64,000 bases of DNA. Origin: JAEUNJ01 sp052035955 (GTDB lineage: Bacteria; Pseudomonadota; Gammaproteobacteria; Burkholderiales; Rhodocyclaceae). Location of the stretch: positions 46,320 to 110,319 of the forward strand of contig JBPOHD010000097.1 in NCBI GenBank assembly GCA_052035955.1, written 5' to 3'. A program made the position numbers and the translations under genes. Position 1 is the stretch's first letter. The number at the start of each line of letters is the position of its first letter. Below are positions 51,974-60,750 of this stretch, in pieces. The notes under the pieces were generated by a model. It had not been told where the DNA came from and ran no database searches. It saw only the letters and a list, made by a program, of their open reading frames with translations.

Positions 51974-54900
51974 TCAGTTGTACTTGGCCGCCCGGGCCAC
52001 GAGCTTGTCCAGGCCGGGCTCGGCCGGGTTCCAGGGGGTTCCCGGGTGCAGGCAGCCGGCGGTGCACTTCTCCGCCGCCTTCACGATGTCCGCGAACTTC
52101 GCCCCCTTCGGATTGATGACGATGGCCTGCTTCTGGTCGTTGTAGGCGAAGACCTTGGGGGCGATCGTCGTGCATTCGTCGCAGGCGGTGCATTCGGGAC
52201 TCTCGACCCAGCAGGGCTCGTAGCCGTCGGCATTGGCCGCAGGCGCAGCCATCACCGCGGCCGGAACTGCGCCGGGCGCCGCCGCGATGTCCCCGCCGCT
52301 GACGCCCAGGCTGGCGGTGATCTTCTGGATCAGCTCGGCCCGCACGCGCTCGGCGACGGCTTCCGCGTCCTCCGCCGACTTCGCACCCAGGCCGGCCACG
52401 TCCTTCAACTGGCGCCAGTAGTTCAGGCGTTCCTCGGAGGAACGGACCAGGTCCTCGGTGACCAGCAGGCGCATCAGGCGGTTCTTGCCATCGACTGCCC
52501 AGATGTAGGGGAAGCGGCCTTCCCGGTCCTCGGCGGGCATGGCCAGCAACTCGGCCAGGGGCACCATGCTGTCGTTCCATGTTTCGGGCGGCGCCTTGCG
52601 GAACTGCTTTCCGAAGCGCGCCTCCGTGGCGGCGAAGTCGGCGAAGGTCATGGGGACGTCCATCGTCGCTTCCTTGCCCGCCTCGTCCTTGTAGCGGAGG
52701 GTGTAGGTCGGCCAGTCGCCCTCGATGTCCGGGTTGCCTTCCAGGCTGACGCATTCGCTGAACGTGACGCCGGCATCCGGGTCGAACTTGAACAGGGGAT
52801 AGGCCCTGCCCTCGACGGCGAGCTTGCTCTGGTCAACGGCCCGGTCGTCGCCGACGCCATGCTCGGGCGGGCAGACGGCATAGATGTTGAACAAGGCCGG
52901 CCGCCGGCTGTTGAGGCCGTCGATGTAGCCCTCGAGCAGGTGGTTCACGTGGGCCACGGTGCTTTGCATCACATAGGCAGTGCGGTGCGCCATGCCGATG
53001 AGGCTGATCTCCTTGCGGGCCTCCTGCTTCCCCTTGCGGGCGGCACCGAACGGGGCCATGTCGGATACCTGGCTGATGAAGCCCGAGGTGCAGGCCTGGC
53101 CGCCGGTGTTCGAGTAGACCTGCGTGTCGACGACGAGGATCTTGACCGGCATGCCGGACATGAGCGCACGCGACAGGTTCTGGAAGCCGATGTCGTACAT
53201 GGCGCCGTCGCCTCCGAGGCTGACCACGGGGGGGCAGAGATGCCATTCGTCGTCGGAGAACTGGCCCCAATCGAATCGACGGAAGAAATCGTCGTGCTTG
53301 TCGGGCAGGTACTCGCCGGCCAGCTCCATTTCGGCCATGCGGACGGCCTTGAAGCCTTCTGCCATCTTCGCCATGTGACCCTCGAAGATGCCCATGGCCA
53401 CCGAGGGGCTGTCCTGGAAGAGATGGGAAGTCCAGGGGAAGGGATAGGGGTTGAACGGGTAGGTCGATCCCCAGACGGAAGTACAACCCGTGGAATTGAC
53501 GATGCCCATCTCGGAGCGGCCGCGCCGGGTCGGGCCCTCCACGTAGCGCCACCTGAGGTCGCGCAGCTTCTCCAGCACCTGGGCCGCCCAGGTCACCCAC
53601 TTGGGATCGAGGGGACGGGAAGGCTTGTTCTCCATGACCTTGGCGGAGAGCTCGGACAGGGTCAGGTCCTTGTCCCGGGCAGCCTCCACGGCGGCGATCA
53701 TGGCTCGCGTGTCGCCCATGTCCATGGATTCGGTGAGCTTCATGCGGATGTGCTTCTCCAGGCCATCGATGAGGCCGTCGATCCTCTCGACGAAGGCCTC
53801 GACCCGGGGCTGCATCAGGGCCGTGACGGTCGAGGTGAAGAGGTGGATCGCGGTCTTTTCGCCGCAGCCCAGGCAGGCGCCGTCGCCGCAGTTCATGGCG
53901 TTGTAGTTGCGCTTGTCGAGGAGCAGGGTGTCGAGGGCGCCGATCTTCTCGTCCAGGTCGTCGATGCGGCTGTATTCCTTCGGCGTGGTGGGCAGGTCGA
54001 GCCAGAAGGACCAGTCCTGCTTGAGCTTCGCCACCGACTCCTCGGTCTGGGTGACCATCTTCAGGGCGTCGTCCTCGCAAACGGTGACGCAGAGGGCGCA
54101 GGCCTTGCAGGTGTAGGGATTGACGGTGATGGAGAACAGGCCGCCGGAACCCTTGGCCTTCTTCTCCTTGTTGGTCCAGTAGGGCTTCGTGGTGGAGAAG
54201 CGGAAGTCCCCCAGGGAGTCGTTGAACCAGGCGAACTCCTCGGCCAGCTTGGCGCGCTCGGCCTCCGGGGCCTCGGCGACGGTCTGGGCGATCGCAGCCG
54301 GCATCAGTTCATGGATCTTCGCGCCGTCGCCGGCGATGGCCCCGCGCAGCTTCTTCTCGAGGGTGCGGACGGCCCGGCGCAGGAAGCGGGTGGGACGGCC
54401 GCCGGTCTCGATGCGGGAGACGACCGAGTTGAACACGTCGGCCACCGACGAGACCAGGCCCGGCATGGCGGAATCGGGACAGACGGTGTAGCAGTTGCCG
54501 CAGGCCGTGCAGTTCTCGGCGATCCACTCGGGATGCTCGAAGCGGATGCCGGTCATGTCCCGGAAAAGGCCCGTCGACGCGGGCATCAGGGAGGCGCCGA
54601 TGAAGGGGTCGACCAGATTGTCCGATCCTCGGCCCGACAGGTAGAAATGGCCGGTCTGCTCCCAGAAGCGATGCACGTCGGCCACCTTGCCATCGCCCTC
54701 GGGCAGGGTCTTCAGCATGATCGGCAGCCCGCCATCCTTCTTGGCGAGCTGCTTGCGCGTGACGCCCACCTGCTTGTCGGTGATCTCGTGCAGCTCGGTG
54801 AAGCCGCGGCGGACGACCTTCAGGTTGTTCTCCACCACGCTCTTGCCCTTGGTGCCGAACTTGGACTGGAGCTGGTTCTCGATGGCGCGGAACAGGGCTT

Positions 54901-56902
54901 CCTCGCCCAGGTTGGCGTTCTGCATCACCGCACTGGCGGCAAAGAACGCGCCCTGGAAGGCATTGCCCTGCATGCGCAATTGCAGCTCCGCGGAGCCGGC
55001 CTCCTCGCGGGCGATCTGGAAGGCATCCAGGTGGAAGACCCGGATTTCGTTGTCAACGATCTGCTTCTGGGCCCAGAGGGGGAAGTTGGCCCAGGTCTCG
55101 TCGCCCAGGTTGCTCTGGATGATGAACACACCGCCCCTCTTGAGGCCGGAGAGGGGATTGGAGTGGCCGAACACCGCCGGGTCCGGCGACAGCACGACGT
55201 CCACGAACAGGTATTCGCAATTGACGCGGATGGGTTCCGGCGCCGCCGACAGGTAATAGGTGGTGGGCTGGCCCTTCTTTTCGGACCCGTACTTCGGATT
55301 GGCCTTGATGTCGTAGCCGAGCAGCTCGAACAGGGTGACCGCCAGGTTCTTGCCCGTGGTGATGGCACCCCAGCCGCCGACCGAGTGCATCCGCACGGTA
55401 ATGGCACCCTTGGGCAGGAGGTTGGGGTTCTCGGAACCGCGCACGCCGAGTTCCCGGATCTTCGGGTAGGCGGCCAGGAGTTCCTGCTGGTGTATCTCGT
55501 CCTTGGGATTCAGGGGATCGCGGGCGAAGTCGATCGAGAGGTAAAAGAAGCGACGGCGGGGGCCGTCCGGCAGCATGTTCTCCACGGCCCCGACCAGGGC
55601 CTCGGGCTGCATGTCGCGGGACCCGAGGCCGTAGCACCCCGAGTAGAGGCGGGGCATGTCCCCGGGTCCGAAGGCCGCGTAGCCGGGGTAGGGATGGCCG
55701 CCGTCGCCGGCAAGTCCGTTCTCCAGGCACTTGGTCACCGTGGCGCGGACCTCGCGCATCAGGGGCAGGTCCTCGGCCAGGGGCTGGTCGGTGCGCTCGA
55801 GCACCGCGACGCCCTTCTTGCCTTTCAGGATCTGGCCCAGGAGGTCGCCGGGGAAGGGCCGGTACATGGTGATGTTGACCACGCCGACCTTGAGCCTGCG
55901 GGTCTCCCGCAGGTAGTCCGCGACGGCCTCGGCCTGGACGATCATTGAACCCATGCCGACGATCAGCCAGTCGGCGTCGGTCGCCCGGTAGGTGGAGACG
56001 CGCTGGTAGCGGCGGCCGGTGAGTTCGGCGTATTCGGCCATGCAGGAGTCGGTGATCTCCCCGATATGGTCGAAGAAATAGGGACGCTGGCCGGCGGTGG
56101 CCTGCATGAAGGCGTCCTGGTTCTGCACGGGGCCGGAGAGCAAGGGGGTGTCGACGTCCCAGATGGCCGGCACGCGGCGCCGACGGGGACCATACAGCAT
56201 GGCCTGGGCCGCCGTCGGCGTCTCGATGATGTCGTCCGGCTTGCCGAGGTATTCGGCAACCAGTTCGCGCTCCGGGAGGAGGGCCGACTCGATCAGGTGG
56301 GTGGTGAGGACGCCGTCCTGGCCGACCACGGCCGGAGTGAGCGACAACTCGGCGATCTTGCGTCCGATCAGGTTGAGGTCTGCCGCCTCCTGGGCGCTCT
56401 TCCCCATCACCTGGATGAATCCGGTGTCGTCCACGCAGTGGTAGTCGTCATGGGCGCAATGGACGTTGAGGCTGGCCTTGGTGATGGCCCGGCAGCCCAT
56501 GTTGAGGACGTAGGGCAGGCGCTTCCCGACGGCCGCGTAAAGCGACTCGTGCATGAATGCGACACCCTGGGCCGAGGAAAAGTTGGTCGCCCGCAGGCCG
56601 GTCATGGACATGCCGGCGGTGACGCCGGCGGCGGCATGCTCGGATTCCGGCTCGATGAAGATCAATGGGCGCTCGGAGATGTTCAGGTGTCCCTTGGCCA
56701 CCTCCTCCGCCCAGAACTCGCCCATCTGGGTCGATGGCGTGATGGGATAGGCGCCGGCGGCATCCGAGGCCTCCCGCTCCACGTGGATGACGGCGGTATT
56801 GCCATCGACGGCGTCGCGGACACCAGGGTATTTCACGGCCCGGGTGTCGCCCTCGTTGCCGGGACCGCCATCGAGCAGGGAGTGGAGGAATTTCTTCAAC
56901 AT
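51974..56902 (-). CDS. nifJ: very long pyruvate/2-oxoacid:ferredoxin oxidoreductase with C-terminal ferredoxin domain
   Basis: 1642 aa; usual PFORs are about 1170-1230. Order: alpha domain (YPITPSTQM near 53), gamma domain (SVGGWGAITTGKN near 505), [4Fe-4S] motifs near 796 (CTACGNCYTVCP) and 931 (CKACALCVTVCE), then the TPP beta domain (CGDGACLGCGEKTA ~1005, GGDGAMYDIG ~1230, SNTGGQAC ~1260). This is the standard alpha–gamma–delta–beta order. Additions are ~130 residues between the clusters, enlarged beta insertions, and a C-terminal ferredoxin-like domain (CTACDECTT ~1571, EKCTAGC ~1609) after an Ala-rich linker. Decarboxylates a 2-oxoacid to acyl-CoA and reduces ferredoxin; pyruvate is the likeliest substrate but unproven. 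Lying between rnfB and rnfC, it should be made with the Rnf pump. Confidence 0.88.
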   Translation of the reverse strand: MLKKFLHSLLDGGPGNEGDTRAVKYPGVRDAVDGNTAVIHVEREASDAAGAYPITPSTQMGEFWAEEVAKGHLNISERPLIFIEPESEHAAAGVTAGMSMTGLRATNFSSAQGVAFMHESLYAAVGKRLPYVLNMGCRAITKASLNVHCAHDDYHCVDDTGFIQVMGKSAQEAADLNLIGRKIAELSLTPAVVGQDGVLTTHLIESALLPERELVAEYLGKPDDIIETPTAAQAMLYGPRRRRVPAIWDVDTPLLSGPVQNQDAFMQATAGQRPYFFDHIGEITDSCMAEYAELTGRRYQRVSTYRATDADWLIVGMGSMIVQAEAVADYLRETRRLKVGVVNITMYRPFPGDLLGQILKGKKGVAVLERTDQPLAEDLPLMREVRATVTKCLENGLAGDGGHPYPGYAAFGPGDMPRLYSGCYGLGSRDMQPEALVGAVENMLPDGPRRRFFYLSIDFARDPLNPKDEIHQQELLAAYPKIRELGVRGSENPNLLPKGAITVRMHSVGGWGAITTGKNLAVTLFELLGYDIKANPKYGSEKKGQPTTYYLSAAPEPIRVNCEYLFVDVVLSPDPAVFGHSNPLSGLKRGGVFIIQSNLGDETWANFPLWAQKQIVDNEIRVFHLDAFQIAREEAGSAELQLRMQGNAFQGAFFAASAVMQNANLGEEALFRAIENQLQSKFGTKGKSVVENNLKVVRRGFTELHEITDKQVGVTRKQLAKKDGGLPIMLKTLPEGDGKVADVHRFWEQTGHFYLSGRGSDNLVDPFIGASLMPASTGLFRDMTGIRFEHPEWIAENCTACGNCYTVCPDSAMPGLVSSVADVFNSVVSRIETGGRPTRFLRRAVRTLEKKLRGAIAGDGAKIHELMPAAIAQTVAEAPEAERAKLAEEFAWFNDSLGDFRFSTTKPYWTNKEKKAKGSGGLFSITVNPYTCKACALCVTVCEDDALKMVTQTEESVAKLKQDWSFWLDLPTTPKEYSRIDDLDEKIGALDTLLLDKRNYNAMNCGDGACLGCGEKTAIHLFTSTVTALMQPRVEAFVERIDGLIDGLEKHIRMKLTESMDMGDTRAMIAAVEAARDKDLTLSELSAKVMENKPSRPLDPKWVTWAAQVLEKLRDLRWRYVEGPTRRGRSEMGIVNSTGCTSVWGSTYPFNPYPFPWTSHLFQDSPSVAMGIFEGHMAKMAEGFKAVRMAEMELAGEYLPDKHDDFFRRFDWGQFSDDEWHLCPPVVSLGGDGAMYDIGFQNLSRALMSGMPVKILVVDTQVYSNTGGQACTSGFISQVSDMAPFGAARKGKQEARKEISLIGMAHRTAYVMQSTVAHVNHLLEGYIDGLNSRRPALFNIYAVCPPEHGVGDDRAVDQSKLAVEGRAYPLFKFDPDAGVTFSECVSLEGNPDIEGDWPTYTLRYKDEAGKEATMDVPMTFADFAATEARFGKQFRKAPPETWNDSMVPLAELLAMPAEDREGRFPYIWAVDGKNRLMRLLVTEDLVRSSEERLNYWRQLKDVAGLGAKSAEDAEAVAERVRAELIQKITASLGVSGGDIAAAPGAVPAAVMAAPAANADGYEPCWVESPECTACDECTTIAPKVFAYNDQKQAIVINPKGAKFADIVKAAEKCTAGCLHPGTPWNPAEPGLDKLVARAAKYN

Positions 56903-56956
56903 GGCATCACCTCTCGGGTCAATACTCGGAAATCTTGGAATCCATCCGCCGGGCCC

Positions 56957-57835
56957 TCACTGGCGCAACAGGGGCAGGGGCTCGTTGCGCACGATGCGCT
57001 TGGCGGCGGCCCCCCTGAGCGCCCGGTTCGGGTTTTCGAACCAGACGATGGCCCCCGTGGCGCAACGGTCGCTGGCAGCCCGGTCGGCCTTTTCATTGAG
57101 GGCGTACTCGATCACGGCCAGTTCACCGTCGAGGCGGATCAACCCGGGGGCGGCATCGGCCACGCACTTACCGCAGGCAGTGCAGGCGACTTCGCAGGCG
57201 GCCTCGGCCGTGTCGCCGTCCGCCCGGTTCTTGCAGGCAATCCACAATCTGTGGCTGACCGGCTCCAGGGAGAAAAGGCCTTTCGGGCAGACCTCGACGC
57301 AATCGTTGCAGGCGGTGCATTTGTCGGCATCGACCACCGGCAGTCCGTGGGAATCGAGGCTGATGGCGCCGAAGCCGCAGACGTCGGCGCAATCGCCGAG
57401 GCCGAGGCAACCCCAGGCGCATTCCTTGCCGCCGCCGCCGACCACCGCTGCCGCGCGGCAGGTAGCCAGCCCGGCATAACGTGCCCGCAGGAAGGCCACG
57501 TGGCGACCGCCGCCGCAGGCCAGGCGGGCCACCTTCTTCTCGATGCTTCCCGCGTCGACGCCGAGCAGGTCGGCGATGGCCTGGCGCTGGACGGGGGCGC
57601 TGACCGTGCACTGGGCCGGGACGATCTCGCCCTCGACCACCTTTTCGGCAAAGGCCCGGCAGCCGGCCTGGCCGCAGGCCCCGCAATTGGACTTCGGCAG
57701 CAGTTCCTCCACTTCGCCGATGCGGGGGTCTTCCCAGACGTAGAGCTTGCGATTGGCGGCCGCGAGCAGGCCGGCGAGGGCAACCCCCAGCACAGCCATG
57801 AACACCCCCGACATCGCCAGCGAAGACAAATCCAT
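56957..57835 (-). CDS. rnfB: Rnf complex subunit B (multi-cluster ferredoxin)
   Basis: 292 aa. An N-terminal membrane anchor, then the LPKSNCGACGQAGCRAFAE cluster of the Fes domain, then a long C-terminal region with several further cysteine motifs (CAWGCLGLGDCADVC, CTACNDCVEVCP, CEVACTACGKC). It is longer than the ~190-aa RsxB of E. coli and resembles the larger anaerobe-type RnfB. Entry point for ferredoxin electrons. First gene of the operon; 54 bases separate it from the 2-oxoacid oxidoreductase. A start at 57835 gives the anchor directly. Confidence 0.93.
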   Translation of the reverse strand: MDLSSLAMSGVFMAVLGVALAGLLAAANRKLYVWEDPRIGEVEELLPKSNCGACGQAGCRAFAEKVVEGEIVPAQCTVSAPVQRQAIADLLGVDAGSIEKKVARLACGGGRHVAFLRARYAGLATCRAAAVVGGGGKECAWGCLGLGDCADVCGFGAISLDSHGLPVVDADKCTACNDCVEVCPKGLFSLEPVSHRLWIACKNRADGDTAEAACEVACTACGKCVADAAPGLIRLDGELAVIEYALNEKADRAASDRCATGAIVWFENPNRALRGAAAKRIVRNEPLPLLRQ

Positions 57836-58257
57836 CCTGCGCCCCCGAAAACTTGACTAGAATCCTCAAGAATCCATATCGCCATCAAGGTCATCAGGCC
57901 GCGACCGGTGCGACGCGCCCGGCGGCAATACCGGGGTCGTGGCGGATTCCGATCGCAGTCTGAACCGGGCACCCGGTTTCGCACCTTGCGGGCGCGGCCC
58001 CAGGGGCCTTTTTCACGGCGCGGTCGGAGGTCTCGTCCGACCTGCAGGACGGGGGGCGGCGTGTCGCCTCCCGGGGGATACGCACAAGGCTTGCGGCCCG
58101 GGGCGTTCGTGAGTCGGATCAGTATAGGGAAGACTCTTGCGTTGCAACAAACAAACTTTCTGATGGTTTGGATAAGGCACTGAATTGCGCAATACGGAAG
58201 ACAATTTCGCCAATCGGAACAAATTCGGCTTGGTGCTTGCCTCCTCCACCCGAGGAT
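57836..58257. promoter_or_regulatory. divergent control region between rnfB and marR
   Basis: No gene is supported. The part near rnfB is GC-rich and includes a GGCCCC/GGGGCC hairpin followed by T5 (57996-58013), oriented as a weak plus-strand terminator. The part near marR is AT-richer and has short perfect palindromes GTTGCAAC (58141-58148) and ATTGCGCAAT (58184-58193), whose TTGC/GCAA elements echo the operator next to marR. The rnfB promoter must lie here but I cannot assign hexamers with confidence. Confidence 0.45.
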
Positions 58258-58288
58258 GATTGCAGATGCAAGTTTTGCATATACAATC
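58258..58288. promoter_or_regulatory. 31-bp symmetric operator candidate for the MarR regulator
   Basis: GATTG-n3-ATGCAA-GTT-TTGCAT-n3-CAATC: inner 6-base and outer 5-base arms are both perfectly complementary with equal spacing. It ends six bases before the first in-frame ATG of marR. The right half also contains TATACA, a possible -10, so bound repressor would block the promoter. Confidence 0.65.
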
Positions 58289-58293
58289 GTCCG

Positions 58294-58740
58294 ATGGTTA
58301 TGACCTCCCTCCTTCCCACGGGCTGCACCCATTTCAAGACGCGCAAGCTGGCGAGGCATTTGTCGCGCCATTACGACGCCGAACTGGCCAAGGCGGGCTT
58401 GAAGACGACCCAGTATTCCCTGTTGACCCATCTGATCCGCATCGGGCCGGTGGCGCCGGGCGAACTGGCGCGGCGGATGGGTCTTGACGCATCGACGCTT
58501 TCCCGCAACCTGCAGCCCCTCATCGACGCCGGCCTGATCGTGCGGGAGGCGGGGGTGGATGCGCGCAGCCGCCGTCTGTCCATCACGGCCAGGGGCGAGG
58601 CAAAGCAGGCCGAGGCGCGGCGCCATTGGAAGGCGGCACAAGACGCCGTGAATCGGATGCTCGGCGCGGAGCGGGTCGCTTCGCTCCATGCGCTGCTCGA
58701 CGAATGCGTCGCCGAACTGCAGGCCGCCGGGGCCCCGTGA
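58294..58740 (+). CDS. MarR-family transcriptional regulator
   Basis: 148 aa. Winged helix-turn-helix: TTQYSLLTHLIRIGPVAPGELARRMGLDASTLSRNLQPL (shown here in part) followed by the wing DARSRRLSITARGE. A single Cys (TGCTHFKTR) in the first helix is where redox-sensing MarR proteins often have their reactive residue. The start could be 58294 or 58300; neither has a Shine-Dalgarno, and the message may be leaderless. Divergent from rnfB, followed by a cupin gene after 40 bases. Likely represses itself and perhaps the rnf operon or the cupin/MATE genes; the inducer is unknown. Confidence 0.87.
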   Translation: MVMTSLLPTGCTHFKTRKLARHLSRHYDAELAKAGLKTTQYSLLTHLIRIGPVAPGELARRMGLDASTLSRNLQPLIDAGLIVREAGVDARSRRLSITARGEAKQAEARRHWKAAQDAVNRMLGAERVASLHALLDECVAELQAAGAP

Positions 58741-58780
58741 CGGCGGACAGCGACATCACCTTGAACGGAGGAGAACAAAG

Positions 58781-59266
58781 ATGAATCCCGCCGCAACTTC
58801 AAAGGGAAACCATTGCAGCATGGTCGAACTCGGCGCCCTGGAGCGGTGGAAGGATTACACCGCCGAGGTCGCGTCTTTGCCCGGCGTGCAGGTCCAGGGA
58901 AAGTTCTTCCTTCATCCGCCGATGGGTCTCACCGGGATGGAGATCTCCGTCAATTGCCTGCCTGCCGGCGCCAGGGTGCCCTTCTACCACGCCCACCGGC
59001 AGCACGAGGAGGTCTATCTCTTCCTCCGCGGTCGTGGCCAGTTCCAGGTCGACGGCGAGGTGATCGAGGTCGGCGAGGGTACGGTGCTGCGGGTGGCGCC
59101 CCAGGGCGAACGTACCTGGCGCAACAACTCCAGCGAGGATCTCTACTACATTGTCATTCAGGCGCCGGCCGGCGGCCTGGCTTCCCCCGGCACCGAGGAC
59201 GGCGTCATGGTCGGGCGAAAGGTCTCCTGGCCGGCCCCGGCAGTGGCGGGTACTCCGGGACCATGA
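58781..59266 (+). CDS. cupin-domain protein
   Basis: 161 aa. A single cupin barrel with FYHAHRQHEEVYLFLRGRG (metal ligands H-x-H…E) and a second motif near WRNNSSEDLYYIVIQAP. GGAGGAG lies seven bases before the ATG. It lies between marR and a MATE transporter on the same strand, so it may be a MarR target. Enzymatic or sensing role unknown. Confidence 0.85.
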   Translation: MNPAATSKGNHCSMVELGALERWKDYTAEVASLPGVQVQGKFFLHPPMGLTGMEISVNCLPAGARVPFYHAHRQHEEVYLFLRGRGQFQVDGEVIEVGEGTVLRVAPQGERTWRNNSSEDLYYIVIQAPAGGLASPGTEDGVMVGRKVSWPAPAVAGTPGP

Positions 59267-59306
59267 TCGCGCCGCATAACCTGCGCCTCCCCCAGGGTGG
59301 CCCGGA

Positions 59307-60668
59307 ATGAGCCCGGCAGCGCTGGCCGGCCGGACGCAGGCCATGCTCGAAGCACCCCTGGTGCCAACCCTCTGGCGCATGGCCATGCCCAACGTCGTCG
59401 GCCTGGCCGCCACGACCATCGTCATCGGCTACGACGGTTTCATCCTCGGCCACCTGGGTGCGGACGCATTGGCCGGCATCGCCCTGGTGCTGCCCCTGGC
59501 CATGCTGATGACCCAGATGTCGGCGGGGGGCATCGGTGGCGCGGTGACCGCCGCCGTCGCCCGGGCCCTCGGCTCGGGGCGGCGCGACGATGCCGCCGAC
59601 CTCGCCCGCCACGCCCTGCTGCTCGCCGCCGCCCTGGGCGCCGCCTTCAGCCTGGCCCTGCTCACCGCGGGGAAGCCGATCTATGGCGCCATGGGCGGCC
59701 GGGGCGCGGCGCTCGACGCCGCCCTGGTCTATTCCAACGTCCTGTTCGGCGGCGCCGCCCTCGTCTGGCTTTCCAACATCCTGGCGGCCATCGTCAGGGG
59801 CGGCGGCAACATGATGCTGCCGTCGGTCATGCTCGCCGGTTCCGCCTGCCTGCACCTTGCCCTGTGCCCCCTGCTGGTATTCGGCTGGGGAGGCTTCCCC
59901 GGCCTGGGCATCGCCGGCGCGGCCGCCAGCAGCCTGGCCACCGGCGGATTGACGGCCGGAGTCCTGCTGTCCCATCTCCTCTCCGGGCGCGGCGCGGTCC
60001 GCCTGCCGGCATCGCCATTCCGGCCCCGGGCCGCGCCCCTGCGCGCCATCCTTCGGGTCGGCCTGCCGGCCTCCCTCAGTCCCGTCCTCAGCAACCTGAG
60101 CATCGTCGCCGCGACCGCCCTGGTCGGCGTCTTCGGCACGGCTGCCCTCGCCGGCTACGGGTTGGCGGCCCGGCTCGAATACGTGATGGTGCCCATCGCA
60201 TTCGGGTTCGGAACGGCCTTGACCGCGCTCGTCGCCACGAACATGGGAGCAGGTCGGCAGGCCCGGGCCCTGCGCGCGGCTTGGGTGGGAGGCTTCACCG
60301 TGGCCGCCATCACGGGCGGGATCGGCCTCGCCGCCGCGATTTCACCGGGCCTCTGGATGGACCGCTTCACGGGCGCAGCGGACGTGATCGGCTTCGGCGC
60401 GGATTATCTGCGCGTGGTGGGCGGCTGTTACGGGTTCTTCGGGCTCGGCCTTGCGCTGTTCTTCGCCTCCCAGGGGGCGGGCCGGATGTTCTGGCCCCTG
60501 GCCGGAAGCGTTGCGCGCCTCGCGCTGGTCGCCGGCGGCGGCTGGCTCGCGGTCCATGCGATGGGGGCCCCGCCGACCACCTTCTTCGCGATCGTGGCCG
60601 CCAGTTTCGCGGCCTACGCGCTGACCATCGCCGCGGCCATCCGGCTTGGAGCCTGGGCGCGGCGGTAG
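59307..60668 (+). CDS. MATE-family efflux transporter (second copy)
   Basis: 453 aa, about twelve helices. TLWRMAMPNVVGLAATTIVIG and the mirrored RVGLPASLSPVLSNLSI second-half start are MATE features. It differs clearly from the transporter at 18.6 kb and is closer to the DinF-like/uncharacterised branch. It follows the cupin gene by 40 bases, giving a marR–cupin–MATE set that looks like a classical MarR-controlled efflux module. Convergent with psd. Confidence 0.85.
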   Translation: MSPAALAGRTQAMLEAPLVPTLWRMAMPNVVGLAATTIVIGYDGFILGHLGADALAGIALVLPLAMLMTQMSAGGIGGAVTAAVARALGSGRRDDAADLARHALLLAAALGAAFSLALLTAGKPIYGAMGGRGAALDAALVYSNVLFGGAALVWLSNILAAIVRGGGNMMLPSVMLAGSACLHLALCPLLVFGWGGFPGLGIAGAAASSLATGGLTAGVLLSHLLSGRGAVRLPASPFRPRAAPLRAILRVGLPASLSPVLSNLSIVAATALVGVFGTAALAGYGLAARLEYVMVPIAFGFGTALTALVATNMGAGRQARALRAAWVGGFTVAAITGGIGLAAAISPGLWMDRFTGAADVIGFGADYLRVVGGCYGFFGLGLALFFASQGAGRMFWPLAGSVARLALVAGGGWLAVHAMGAPPTTFFAIVAASFAAYALTIAAAIRLGAWARR

Positions 60669-60750
60669 CGGCGTCTCGCCGGGACCATCGATTTCACCCG
60701 CCCGTCCGGCGGATGGCCGGATGGCCGCCAACCCTCGGAACCGGCGAACC

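Noticed and set aside
57908..58183. 91-codon plus-strand frame between rnfB and marR
   Set aside because: Arg/Gly-rich translation of a GC-rich promoter region, no ribosome site and no protein-like pattern.
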